Shown here: positions 7,470 through 14,781 of the stretch, piece after piece
How positions within the stretch are numbered: position 1 is the stretch's first letter
How the letters are laid out: every line of letters starts with the position of its first letter
Origin: SCUN01 sp964343975
Lineage (GTDB): Bacteria; Acidobacteriota; Vicinamibacteria; Vicinamibacterales; SCN-69-37
DNA: 21,503 nucleotides
Assembly (NCBI GenBank): GCA_964343975.1
Contig: CAYFLU010000040.1
Coordinates: 1 to 21,503 of the forward strand
Direction: 5' to 3'
Notes under the pieces: model-generated
Database searches by the model: none
Seen by the model: the letters and a program-made list of their open reading frames with translations, nothing else
Told to the model about the DNA's origin: nothing
Translations under genes and position numbers: made by a program

Positions 7470-7489
7470 GCCCGGCTCAGGAGCCGGGC
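7470..7489. terminator. Inverted repeat in the chemoreceptor 3 leader / amidohydrolase trailer
   Basis: GCCCGGCTC (7470-7478) and GAGCCGGGC (7481-7489) are perfect complements separated by 2 nt. It lies 124 nt beyond the amidohydrolase stop and 59 nt before chemoreceptor 3. If the sigma-28-like promoter at 7539-7565 is real, the hairpin is in the chemoreceptor leader and could attenuate it; otherwise it may terminate the amidohydrolase operon. Confidence 0.5.
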
Positions 7490-7538
7490 AGAAGCGAGCG
7501 CGCGCGTTCGGGGGAGAACGGACGGCGCTCAGACTGAG

Positions 7539-7565
7539 GAATCGACGCTTTTTGGGGTGACTTTA
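7539..7565 (-). promoter_or_regulatory. Candidate sigma-28 (FliA-type) promoter for chemoreceptors 3 and 2
   Basis: On the minus strand, TAAAGTCA (7565-7558) is followed by 11 bases and GTCGATTC (7546-7539). The FliA consensus is TAAAGTTT-N11-GCCGATAA, giving 6 of 8 and 5 of 8 matches at the correct spacing, including the CGAT core. It would give a leader of about 120 nt. Confidence 0.45.
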
Positions 7566-7613
7566 GGGGACTTTGGTGGGCAGCGTAAGAAAAGGGCTGC
7601 CGATCAAGCAGGC

Positions 7614-9122
7614 CTACCTACGGCTGGCCGTCGATGGCGGACTCGACAAGATCCTCTGCTCGGGCAACCGGCTGCGGTCGATGACGCGGCCGCCCTGAAT
7701 CACACCCGCCGTGCGTTCGATGTTGTGGATGTCCAAGAGCGGATTCGCCGACAACAACACGACGTCGGCGAGGCGACCGGACTCGAGTGTGCCGAGGTCC
7801 CGCCCCATCCGCGCGGCGACGGCGCCATTGCGTGTGCCGGCGACGATCGCCTGCATCGGCGTGAAGCCCAGTTCGACAAACCCTTCGATCGCCATGAGCG
7901 TCCCGATGCCGTGATCCTGATCCGGCACCTTCGGTGTGCGCGTCAGTTCCGGCGCCGCGGCCCAGTAGCTGTCGGTGCCCGGCGTGACGAGTGCGCCGGC
8001 CTTCATGAGCGCGATGGCGTTCTTCCGCCGCCACTCGAGGTCCTCGCCGGTGTCGGCCGCCTCTTTCCGCCGCTCGGCCAGCGTCTTCGGGCGCGCCGGA
8101 CTCGCCGGCGTCTTCGCGGCGTCGGCGATCTTCTTCAACGCCTCTTCGCGCGTCTTCACGTGACGCTCCCACGCCGGCCCGGTGATCGTGCTCATGAGCA
8201 TCGAGCACACGATCTGCTTCTGCACCACCGTGCGGATGATGTCGTCGGGCAGCGCGCGTCCATCAAGGATCTCGGGATGCTGAATGCCGTCAATGCCCGC
8301 GAGCAACGACTCGCGCAACCCTTCGATGCTCGTCGAATGCGTTTCCACGAACACGCCGCGTCGATGCCCGGCCTCGATGAGCGCTTTCTGGGCCGCCAAC
8401 GTGAAGCCGACGAACGTCGGCTCGGAGAAATGGCTCGTGCCGCCGTACTTCAGGAAGTCTGCGCCGCGGTCGAGATACGCGTTGATCGCGACGCCGATTT
8501 CCTCCGGCGTCATGTTCATCAACTCTTCGCCGCCGCCCTGCGCGATGAAGTCGTTCATCTGTTCCTGAAACGGCGTGAGCGGTCCCATCACGCGACTGAA
8601 GGAGAACGAGTAGGGCCCGCTCCAGCCGAGGATGTTGCCGGCCGCGAGAATGCGCGCGCCGACGGCCTCGCCGCGACGGATCCGGTCGCGTCCGTGCACG
8701 AGCGGCACGAGTGCGCCGTAGCTGTCGCGGACGGTCGTGACCCCACGCGCCAGATCGATCTGCGCGGCTTCGATCACGATGTCGTCGAAGCGCGGCTGGT
8801 AGCGCACCATCGTCTCGTAGCGCTCGTTCTGCCCGCCGTAGAGCGACAGATGCACGTTCGTGTCGATGAAGCCGGGCACGGCCCACTGCCCAGCGGCATC
8901 CACGCGCGTGGCGCCGGCCGGCACCGTGACCTGCGCCCGCGGGCCGACGGCCGTGATGCGGTCGCCGCTCACGAGGATCGTGCCGTCGGTGATCGGCGCG
9001 GCGCCCGTGCCGTCGATGATCGTCGCGCCGACAATCGCGAGCACCGGCGCCTGCGCGTGCGGCGTCGCCCAGAACAACAGGACGACGGCCGACGCGGTGA
9101 TCGCGGTGATCGCGGCGCGCAT
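7614..9122 (-). CDS. Exported metal-dependent amidohydrolase
   Basis: This 502-residue protein has a signal peptide (MRAAITAITA, hydrophobic VVLLFW, cleavage near HAQA) and a complete amidohydrolase fold of the imidazolonepropionase-like type. Strand-1 residues are D87-T-N89-V-H91, where the family normally has HxH. Other candidate ligands are K225 (FLKYGG), H262 (ETHST), H282 (GIQHPE) and the catalytic D384 (TPGTDSY). The last part (GTLESGRLADVVLLSANPL) is the usual composite beta-sandwich domain. The His-to-Asn change at residue 89 is the one oddity. Substrate unknown; relatives act on cyclic amides, peptides or N-acyl bonds. It starts 2 nt after the upstream aldolase-like gene stops, so the two form an operon and are likely translated together. 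Confidence 0.9.
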   Translation of the reverse strand: MRAAITAITASAVVLLFWATPHAQAPVLAIVGATIIDGTGAAPITDGTILVSGDRITAVGPRAQVTVPAGATRVDAAGQWAVPGFIDTNVHLSLYGGQNERYETMVRYQPRFDDIVIEAAQIDLARGVTTVRDSYGALVPLVHGRDRIRRGEAVGARILAAGNILGWSGPYSFSFSRVMGPLTPFQEQMNDFIAQGGGEELMNMTPEEIGVAINAYLDRGADFLKYGGTSHFSEPTFVGFTLAAQKALIEAGHRRGVFVETHSTSIEGLRESLLAGIDGIQHPEILDGRALPDDIIRTVVQKQIVCSMLMSTITGPAWERHVKTREEALKKIADAAKTPASPARPKTLAERRKEAADTGEDLEWRRKNAIALMKAGALVTPGTDSYWAAAPELTRTPKVPDQDHGIGTLMAIEGFVELGFTPMQAIVAGTRNGAVAARMGRDLGTLESGRLADVVLLSANPLLDIHNIERTAGVIQGGRVIDRSRLPEQRILSSPPSTASRR

Positions 9123-9124
9123 GT

Positions 9125-10195
9125 CTACTTCTTCCGCCCGCTGAGCGTGAGGCCGTGCTCGACCATCTTCATGCCCGAGTCACCCCAGTTGGCCACGAAC
9201 ACGCGGAAACCCTGCTTGTAGCGCATCTCCATGTCTTCGGGCGTGTTCGACGGATAGCCGCACGGCACGTTGAACTCTTTGCAGGCCGACAGCACCTGCT
9301 GGATCGCCGCTTCCCAGGCCGCCTCGTTGAGGACCGTCACCGGCACCTGACCGCCACGTCCATTCGCGCGCATTTCCGGCTTGCCGTCCGCGCCGATCTT
9401 GGGATCCGAGAACACCTGCCGCAACGTGCCGGCCCCGGGCCACAGCACGCCGATGCCCTTCACCGCGGCGATCTCACGCACGTGCTTCAACCCTTCCTTG
9501 CTCTCGACGATCGTCCAGTTCACGAGTTCGCCATCCGGATTGAGCGGCCACAGATCGGCGTTCTTGCGATAGTCCGCCTCGCTCATGCCCCACACTTTCG
9601 GCGCATTTCCGACCGACGCCTCGTCGCGCGTCCCGCCCTTCGCCTTGAAACGCATCGCCTTCAAGCCAGCCTCGACCTCCGCCGCGCTCTCCGTGCCCAC
9701 GAACATGATCGTCGTCACGCCGGCGTTCAACTGCTGCCCGATGGCCTGCGTGGCCTTGGCGTAGTCGGTGCCGATCTCCTGCATCTTCACGACCAGCGAC
9801 TGCGACAACCGCGGCGCCGGACTCTTCACCTGCAGGCCACCCGTCACGAGCGCATCGACCATGTCGACGTACGCCGGCAACCCCTTCTCGACGCCCGCTT
9901 CCATCGAGCCGTCGAACAGAAAATCCGCGGCGGGAAACGCGAGGGCTTCCTTCGCGCGTTCGGCGGGTGTTTTCGGTGCGGCCGGTGCCGCGGGCGGCGT
10001 CGTGGGCGCAGCGCCACCGGCGCCCTGTCGCCCGCCCGGGCCACCCTGACGCGCGGAGGGCAGATACAGGCCGAACACGGCCTGCTTTTGTTCGAGGAGC
10101 GTCACCATCGGATTCAGATGCGGTTTCGCCGCTCGCAGGCCGCTCACGGCCACCAGTACCGACACACCCACCACACACAGCTGTCGTCCGCGCAT
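9125..10195 (-). CDS. Exported HpcH/HpaI aldolase-like protein with altered catalytic residues
   Basis: ATG 10195 (MRGRQLCVV) has GGAGG just upstream and begins a signal peptide ending near LRAA, giving 356 residues. After a Gly/Pro/Ala-rich insert (about 50-78), the body follows the HpcH/HpaI aldolase layout: a barrel with NAGVTTIMFVGTESAAEVEAGLKAMRF near 158-183 and a C-terminal CGYPSNTPEDMEMRYKQGF. The metal-site Glu is present (E231 in TIVESKEGL). The usual Arg of the active site appears as Lys (K137 in LVVKMQ), and the GPADLS metal-Asp motif is replaced by PGAGTL (253-258). Aldolase chemistry is therefore doubtful. A signal peptide is also unusual for this family. First gene of an operon with the amidohydrolase; divergent from the H-NOX-like gene. 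Family assignment is from pattern reading. Confidence 0.7.
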   Translation of the reverse strand: MRGRQLCVVGVSVLVAVSGLRAAKPHLNPMVTLLEQKQAVFGLYLPSARQGGPGGRQGAGGAAPTTPPAAPAAPKTPAERAKEALAFPAADFLFDGSMEAGVEKGLPAYVDMVDALVTGGLQVKSPAPRLSQSLVVKMQEIGTDYAKATQAIGQQLNAGVTTIMFVGTESAAEVEAGLKAMRFKAKGGTRDEASVGNAPKVWGMSEADYRKNADLWPLNPDGELVNWTIVESKEGLKHVREIAAVKGIGVLWPGAGTLRQVFSDPKIGADGKPEMRANGRGGQVPVTVLNEAAWEAAIQQVLSACKEFNVPCGYPSNTPEDMEMRYKQGFRVFVANWGDSGMKMVEHGLTLSGRKK

Positions 10196-10287
10196 CACAG
10201 TCCCTCCGGGATCGGCGCATGATAGTGCGATTCGGTCACAAATCACGCCTCAAGCTCACGAGAATCCTGCCGATTCCCCGTGTACGT

Positions 10288-10830
10288 ATGGGTGCGCTCA
10301 TCTATAAGGCTCTTCAACGCCACATCTCGTCCCGCAGCAGTGCGGCCGAATGGGACGAACTACTCACCCGCGTGCTCGCCGCGCTTCCGGCCGGTACCCG
10401 ACCGGATTGGGCGAACGGCATCGGCCTCCCGGAACTGTTGCGGTTCGCCGCCGAGTATCTCGACACGACACCCGATCAGTTGCTCTTCGACGCCGCCGCC
10501 GCGTGGGTGGGCCCGGCCGACGCCCCGCCGCGCAGCGACACCACCGCCGCGGATCTGTTGAGCCTCGCCGCCATCCGCCGCTACAGCCACGATGTCGGCT
10601 TGGCGTTTCCGTTCCTGAAGCCGCCCGTGCTGGTCGTGGAGCGCGACCGCCAAGGCCAGGTCCATCTGCAGTTCCACTGCTATCGCGGCGGGTTCACGCA
10701 CTTCATCCGCGGCATTCTGAGCGCGACGGCGCGTGGGTTCGACGCGCGACTCGACGTGACGCTCGTGCAGGAGAAGTCGGCCGGCGCGGCGTTCGATGAC
10801 TTCCGCCTCAGCCTCCGGGAAGCGGCGTAA
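10288..10830 (+). CDS. H-NOX-like heme NO-binding domain protein
   Basis: ATG 10288 (MGALIYKALQ) matches the usual H-NOX start (M-x-x-L-I-x-x-A-L), giving 180 residues, a normal stand-alone H-NOX length. Recognisable blocks, compared from memory with soluble guanylate cyclase beta-1, are W22; the GLPELLRFAAEYLDTTPDQLLFDAAAAWVG helical block at 46-75; GLAFPFLKPP at 104-113; HLQFHCYRGGF at 126-136; and the C-terminal strand with LDVTLVQEK. H101 is the candidate proximal heme ligand, but it sits one residue nearer the following FP than in guanylate cyclase. The YxSxR heme-propionate motif is F129-x-C131-x-R133. Heme binding is thus plausible but not certain. It is 43 nt upstream of a soluble histidine kinase, the classic genomic partner of bacterial H-NOX. 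An imperfect site GAATC-N5-GATTC lies at 10262-10276. Confidence 0.8.
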   Translation: MGALIYKALQRHISSRSSAAEWDELLTRVLAALPAGTRPDWANGIGLPELLRFAAEYLDTTPDQLLFDAAAAWVGPADAPPRSDTTAADLLSLAAIRRYSHDVGLAFPFLKPPVLVVERDRQGQVHLQFHCYRGGFTHFIRGILSATARGFDARLDVTLVQEKSAGAAFDDFRLSLREAA

Positions 10831-10873
10831 CCATTGCATCGTCGCGAATCGGGGCGATAGCCTTGTTCTAGCG

Positions 10874-12943
10874 ATGTCGTCGACGCCGCCCCCATCCGAT
10901 CTGTCCGCGCGTCGCCTCGCGGCAGTCGTCGCCTCGCTCCACGAGGCGGTCCTCGTCGAAGACGCGACGCGCCGCGTCCAACTCGCGAATCACGCGTTCT
11001 GCCGCATCTTCGGGCGCATCTTCGGGCGCATCTTCGGGCGCATCGACGGGCCCGACGCCGTCGCGGGCACCGACGGCCGGCGAATCGCGCTCGAACTGAA
11101 GACACTGTTTCTGAACCCGGACGGCTTCGCCGCCGGGATCGAGGCGGCGATCGCCGCTGGCGTGCCGCGTCACGGCGACCTGCTCCCGCTCGCGGATGGG
11201 CGCGTGCTCGAACGCGAGTACCTGCCGCTCACGGGTGACGACCTGCCGGAAGCGAGCCGTCACGGCCACCTCTGGAAGTACCGCGACATCACGGCGCGCG
11301 TCCGCGAACATGCCCGCGCCGAGACGCTCAGCGCCGTCGCAGCCGGTCTGATCAAGGCTCACGGCGCTGACAGCACCGACAGCGCCGACAGTGAAGAGGC
11401 GATGTGCGAGAAGGTCCTGCAGACGCTGATGACACTTGGCTGGCAGGCTGGCACGGTGTTCCTGCGCGCTCCACAACCGGTGTTGCTCGCCGGACCGCGC
11501 GCCGCCGCACCGCCGCAGTTGACACCCGCTGCCTGCCGCGCCGATCAGCTGTCCATCGAGCGGGCGGATCAATACCGCTACCTCACGCACCGTGCGCCGT
11601 TCGACGCGGACGCCGGCGTGATCGGCGACGCATGGGCGCACGGACGCGCACACTGGCTGCCGGATCTCGCGGCAGCGCCCGCGTGCATCCGCGTGGATCA
11701 GGCGCGCGCCATCGGGCTCGGCACGCTCGTGTTCGTTCCCATTCGCGCCGGCCACACGTCGATTGGCGTGTTGGAAGTGGCCTCCACACGCACGCGCGCC
11801 GTCGACGCCGACGTCCTGCGCGTGCTCACCGAAGTCGGTGATCGCCTCGGCCACGTCATCGAGCGCATGCGCGCCCACACGCAGCGCGGCACGCAGGAAG
11901 CGTGGACGCAAACCCTGCTCGACCGCATCGCCGAAGGCGTGATGGTCATCGACGGTCCGAGCGGCGAGATCGTCGGCGCGAATGCGCGCGCCGAACGCAT
12001 GTGGGGCTTCGCGCACGGCGCAATGAAGAGCCGGCACGTGCGCGAGTTGATGCCGGACGGCCCCTGGCGTCAGGATCCGCACTTCCCGCAGAACGTGTAC
12101 GACCGCATCGCGGACCGCACAACCGAATGGGACGTGATGCGCCTCGACGGCACCGTGTTTCCGGTGGAGCTGCAACTCACGGCATTCGACACCGGCCGCG
12201 GGCAGGTGCTCGTCTGCTTCGTCACCGATCTCACCGAACGCAACGCGGTCGACCGGCTGAAGAAGCAATTCGTGGCCACGGTCAGTCATGAGCTGCGCAC
12301 GCCGCTCACGTCCATCCGGGGATCGCTCGGCCTGCTGGCCACGGGCGCCCTCGGCGACTTGTCGCCGCAAGCCGCCGACATCGTCGCGCTCGCCGAGCGC
12401 AACGTCGTGCGGCTCGTCGGCCTCATCAACGACATCCTCGACCTGGAGCGACTGCAAACGCAGGGACTCCGCGTGTCGCCCTCAACCATGGCGCTCGATC
12501 CGGCCCTCGCCCGCGCGTGCGACGCGGTGCGCGCCGCCGCGGACGAGCATCACCAGATGCTCGCGCTCGAGCCGACAACCCTCACCGTCTGCGCCGACGA
12601 GAGCCGGCTCGTGCAGATCGCCGGCAACCTGCTCTCGAACGCCGTGAAGTTCTCGCCTGAGGGCGGCACGATCGACATCGCGGCGCAGGTCACGGGCGGG
12701 TTCGCACGGATCGAAGTCCGTGATCAAGGGCCCGGCGTCCCGGAGGGCTTCGAGGAGAAGATCTTCGAGCCGTTCCGGCAGGTCGAAAGTTCCGATGCGC
12801 GTCCGCGCGGTGGCAGCGGCCTTGGTCTCGCGATCGCGCGCGCCATCGTGCGCGAGCACGGCGGCGCCATCGGCTATGAACCGCGGCCGGGCGGTGGCTC
12901 GATCTTCTGGTTTACGGTACCGCTCGCGGGCGACCCGTCATGA
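10874..12943 (+). CDS. Soluble PAS-GAF-PAS sensor histidine kinase, likely H-NOX partner
   Basis: ATG 10874 gives 689 residues with no membrane helix. Domains: PAS-like (about 12-135, SLHEAVLVEDATRRVQLANHAF), GAF (about 175-332, ending VFVPIRAGHTSIGVLEVAS), PAS (about 343-456, IAEGVMVIDGPSGEIVGANARAE), dimerisation/phosphotransfer domain with H472 (VSHELRTPLTSIRG), and HATPase with N-box (NLLSNAVKFS), G1 (DQGPGVP) and G2 (GGSGLGLAIA). No ribosome site is obvious; an in-frame start further upstream at 10796 would overlap the H-NOX gene. Downstream, its stop overlaps the receiver gene (ATGA at 12940-12943). The first PAS domain contains a RIFG tandem expansion at residues 44-55. In known systems NO-bound H-NOX inhibits the kinase; that role here is inferred from position and lack of membrane anchor. 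Confidence 0.9.
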   Translation: MSSTPPPSDLSARRLAAVVASLHEAVLVEDATRRVQLANHAFCRIFGRIFGRIFGRIDGPDAVAGTDGRRIALELKTLFLNPDGFAAGIEAAIAAGVPRHGDLLPLADGRVLEREYLPLTGDDLPEASRHGHLWKYRDITARVREHARAETLSAVAAGLIKAHGADSTDSADSEEAMCEKVLQTLMTLGWQAGTVFLRAPQPVLLAGPRAAAPPQLTPAACRADQLSIERADQYRYLTHRAPFDADAGVIGDAWAHGRAHWLPDLAAAPACIRVDQARAIGLGTLVFVPIRAGHTSIGVLEVASTRTRAVDADVLRVLTEVGDRLGHVIERMRAHTQRGTQEAWTQTLLDRIAEGVMVIDGPSGEIVGANARAERMWGFAHGAMKSRHVRELMPDGPWRQDPHFPQNVYDRIADRTTEWDVMRLDGTVFPVELQLTAFDTGRGQVLVCFVTDLTERNAVDRLKKQFVATVSHELRTPLTSIRGSLGLLATGALGDLSPQAADIVALAERNVVRLVGLINDILDLERLQTQGLRVSPSTMALDPALARACDAVRAAADEHHQMLALEPTTLTVCADESRLVQIAGNLLSNAVKFSPEGGTIDIAAQVTGGFARIEVRDQGPGVPEGFEEKIFEPFRQVESSDARPRGGSGLGLAIARAIVREHGGAIGYEPRPGGGSIFWFTVPLAGDPS
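11003..11050 (+). repeat. 12-bp tandem repeat inside the first PAS domain (RIFG x3)
   Basis: CGCATCTTCGGG is repeated exactly three times at 11003-11038, followed by a fourth copy with two changes (CGCATCGACGGG, 11039-11050). It encodes RIFG-RIFG-RIFG-RIDG at residues 44-59. A normal PAS domain would need only one unit here (NHAFCRIFG then GPDAV). The exact identity points to recent slippage, which keeps the frame. Confidence 0.92.
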
Positions 12944-13320
12944 CGGTCCTCGTCATCGAAGACGACGACGATATCCGGCAGGTGCTGCGGCTGAGCCTCG
13001 CGCATCTGGCGCGCTGCCGCGTGGTCGAGGCGAGCGGCGGCGCGGACGGCGTCCTGGCTGCCGCGCAGTCACGACCCGATCTGATCATGCTGGATGTGAT
13101 GATGCCGGTCACCGACGGCCCGGCAACGCTGGCGCTGCTGCGTCAGGATCCGCGCACGGCGACGATTCCAGTTGTGTTCATGACGGCCAAGGCGATGCCC
13201 GACGAGATCCTGCGCTTGCGCCAACTCGGCGCGGCCGAGGTCCTGACGAAGCCGTTCGATCCCACGCAGTTGGCCGGCGACGTGCGCGCGCTCGCCGTCC
13301 GCCTCGGCATCGCGGACTAG
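12940..13320 (+). CDS. Single-domain (CheY-like) response regulator
   Basis: This 126-residue protein is a lone receiver domain: acidic pocket E7-D8-D9, phospho-acceptor D52 (IMLDVMMP), switch residue T82 (VVFMTAKAM) and invariant K104 (VLTKPFDP). It has no output domain. Its ATG overlaps the kinase stop (ATGA), so it is the likely phosphoryl partner of the upstream kinase. With no effector domain, it must act by protein contact, pass phosphate on, or serve as a sink. Its stop overlaps the stop of the opposing sigma-54 activator fragment within CTAG at 13317-13320. Confidence 0.92.
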   Translation: MTVLVIEDDDDIRQVLRLSLAHLARCRVVEASGGADGVLAAAQSRPDLIMLDVMMPVTDGPATLALLRQDPRTATIPVVFMTAKAMPDEILRLRQLGAAEVLTKPFDPTQLAGDVRALAVRLGIAD

Positions 13321-14035
13321 TTCTCGTCGCCGAGTTTGTGCCGCGCGATCATGCGGCCGAGCGTCTTCCGGTCCACGTTGAGAATTTCAGCCGCACGCGT
13401 GCGATGTCCGCCGGTGGCGCGCAACACATACGCGAGATAGCGACCTTCGAGCACCTCGAGCGTCGGGAGATCTTCGAAGCCCGTCGCCGCGCCGGTGCGG
13501 GTCGCGTCCACAGGCACGAGCGTCGCGTCCACATCACTCCGGTCGATCCGCCCGCTGCGCGACGTGAGCACCAGGCGTTCCACGACATTCTCGAGTTCGC
13601 GGACGTTGCCTGGCCACGCGTACTCGGCCAAGGCATCGAGCGCCTCGGGCTTCATCTGCGCCTCACGCTGCGCCGACACGCAGGCATTGCGCAGGAACTG
13701 CGCCGCCAGGATCGGGATGTCGTCGCGGCGGCTGCGCAGCGGCGGCAGCCGGATCACGAAGGTGCTGAGGCGATAGTAGAGGTCCTGGCGGAATCGCTTT
13801 TCGGCCACTTCCTCGAGCAGATCTCGATTGCTCGCGGCGAGCACGCGCGCGTTGGTCTGGATCACACGGCTGCCGCCGACCGGCCGCACCTCGTTCTCCT
13901 GCAACACGCGCAGCAGCTTCACCTGCAGCGCCGGTGACGTCTCACTGATCTCGTGGAGGAAGATCGTGCCGCCGGTGGCCTGCTCGAACAGGCCCTTCTT
14001 GTCGGCGACCGCGCCGGTGAACGATCCGCGCGTCG
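13317..14035 (-). pseudogene. Sigma-54-dependent activator, C-terminal part only (fragment A)
   Basis: Read on the minus strand, similarity to NtrC-family activators begins at about 14033 in TRGSFTGAVADKKGLFEQA, the sigma-54-contacting GAFTGA loop, and runs to a Fis-type DNA-binding helix-turn-helix (RTRAAEILNVDRKTLGRMIA). Also present are QVKLLRVLQENEVRPVGG, LAASNRDL, RQDLYYRLSTFVIRLPPLR and WPGNVRELENVVERL. Walker A and all of the receiver domain are missing, because the sequence switches at about 14035 to an oppositely oriented second activator. Walker B reads FLHEIS where FLDEIG is expected. The only usable start is GTG 13922, after the loop, giving about 201 residues without ATPase function. 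A surviving DNA-binding product cannot be excluded. Confidence 0.85.
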
Positions 14036-14620
14036 CAGCCGGTCAAGATCGATACGCGGGTGATCGCGGCGACCAACGTCGACCTGCTCTCGCTCGTGAA
14101 GAAGGGCGAGTTCCGCGAAGACCTTTACTACCGCCTGCACGTCGTGAAGGTGAAGCTGCCGGCGCTGCGCGAGCGTCGCACGGACATCCCCGCGCTCGTG
14201 CGCCACTTCGTGCGCCGCTCGTGCGACCGCAATCGCCTCGCGGTGATGGCGGTCACGCCGGACGCCATGGAGAAGTTCGTCAGCTACGACTGGCCGGGCA
14301 ACATCCGCCAGCTCGAGAACGCCGTGGAATATGCCGTCGCCATGACGGGCGGCGTGTCGGAGATCACGACGGATGTGCTGCCGGAGGAACTGCTCCACCG
14401 CGGCGTGGCTTCCGCGCCAGCATCGATGACGGTGCCGGCCGAAGGCTTGAACTTCGCGTCGTTCATCACCGAGATCGAACGGGACGTGATCCTGCAGTGC
14501 CTGCGCCGCACGGGTTGGAACAAGCGGCAGGCGGCGTTGCTGTTGCAGCTCAGCCGGACGACCCTCATCGACAAGTTGCACCGCCTCGGCATCGACCAGA
14601 CCGCGATGTCGGCGGCCTAG
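14036..14620 (+). pseudogene. Sigma-54-dependent activator, C-terminal part only (fragment B)
   Basis: On the plus strand similarity begins at about 14036 (QPVKIDTRVIAATNVDLL) and continues through FREDLYYRLHVVKVKLPALR, sensor II WPGNIRQLENAVEYA and a Fis-type helix-turn-helix (NKRQAALLLQLSRTTLIDKL). Walker A, the GAFTGA loop, Walker B and the regulatory domain are absent. GTG 14060 could start a 186-residue product that would bind DNA but could not activate sigma-54. It is a different paralogue from fragment A: their matching segments differ throughout. Immediately downstream are palindromes and a sigma-54 promoter for the EF-hand gene, so the intact ancestor probably controlled that promoter. 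Called a pseudogene because the start region is missing, not because of an internal stop. Confidence 0.85.
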
Positions 14621-14642
14621 CGGTCCGCCGACACCGGCCGGG

Positions 14643-14707
14643 CGACCGGCCGGTCGGCGCGCCGACACTTGAGGCCGCCCCTCGGCCATTTCAGGCCGAA
14701 TTTCGGC
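14643..14707. promoter_or_regulatory. Cluster of palindromes upstream of the sigma-54 promoter (candidate activator sites)
   Basis: Four dyads lie in 65 bp: CGACCGGCCGGTCG (14643-14656), GTCGGCGCGCCGAC (14653-14666), GGCCG-N5-CGGCC (14673-14687) and GCCGAA-T-TTCGGC (14695-14707). They sit about 20-90 bp upstream of the -24 element. Sigma-54 activators bind dyads upstream of their promoters, so these are candidate enhancer sites; the first two could instead be a terminator-like structure behind fragment B. Confidence 0.5.
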
Positions 14708-14713
14708 GAAAAA

Positions 14714-14737
14714 CGGGTGCCGGGCATCTGGCACCCG
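14714..14737. repeat. Inverted repeat overlapping the -24 element
   Basis: CGGGTGCC (14714-14721) and GGCACCCG (14730-14737) are perfect complements with an 8-nt spacer. The right arm covers the GG of the -24 element of the sigma-54 promoter, so a protein bound here would block sigma-54 polymerase. Confidence 0.6.
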
Positions 14738-14744
14738 GCTTGCA
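14729..14744 (+). promoter_or_regulatory. Sigma-54 (-24/-12) promoter of the EF-hand gene
   Basis: TGGCACCCGGCTTGCA matches the sigma-54 consensus TGGCAC-N5-TTGCA exactly. The invariant GG (14730-14731) and GC (14742-14743) are separated by 10 bases as required. Transcription would start near 14755, placing AGGAG (14767-14771) and ATG 14782 in a short leader. Confidence 0.85.
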
Positions 14745-14781
14745 ATTTCGGCGGACGGAGCACAATAGGAGCAGGCACCAC

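Noticed and set aside
5737..7560. A 607-codon plus-strand open frame, extremely Arg/His/Leu-rich, opposite chemoreceptor 3
   Set aside because: It is a shadow of a strongly supported GC-rich gene on the other strand and shows no protein-like domain pattern.
7557..9221. A 554-codon plus-strand open frame opposite the amidohydrolase
   Set aside because: Arg/Asp/His-rich composition of an antisense frame in high-GC DNA; the opposing amidohydrolase has signal peptide and motifs.
11365..11397. Second small repeat (GACAGC units) in the kinase
   Set aside because: Short, imperfect Asp/Ser-rich linker between PAS and GAF domains; ordinary low complexity.
10868..12457. A 529-codon minus-strand open frame opposite the PAS-GAF-PAS kinase
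   Set aside because: The kinase motifs on the plus strand are complete; the antisense frame has no recognisable domain.
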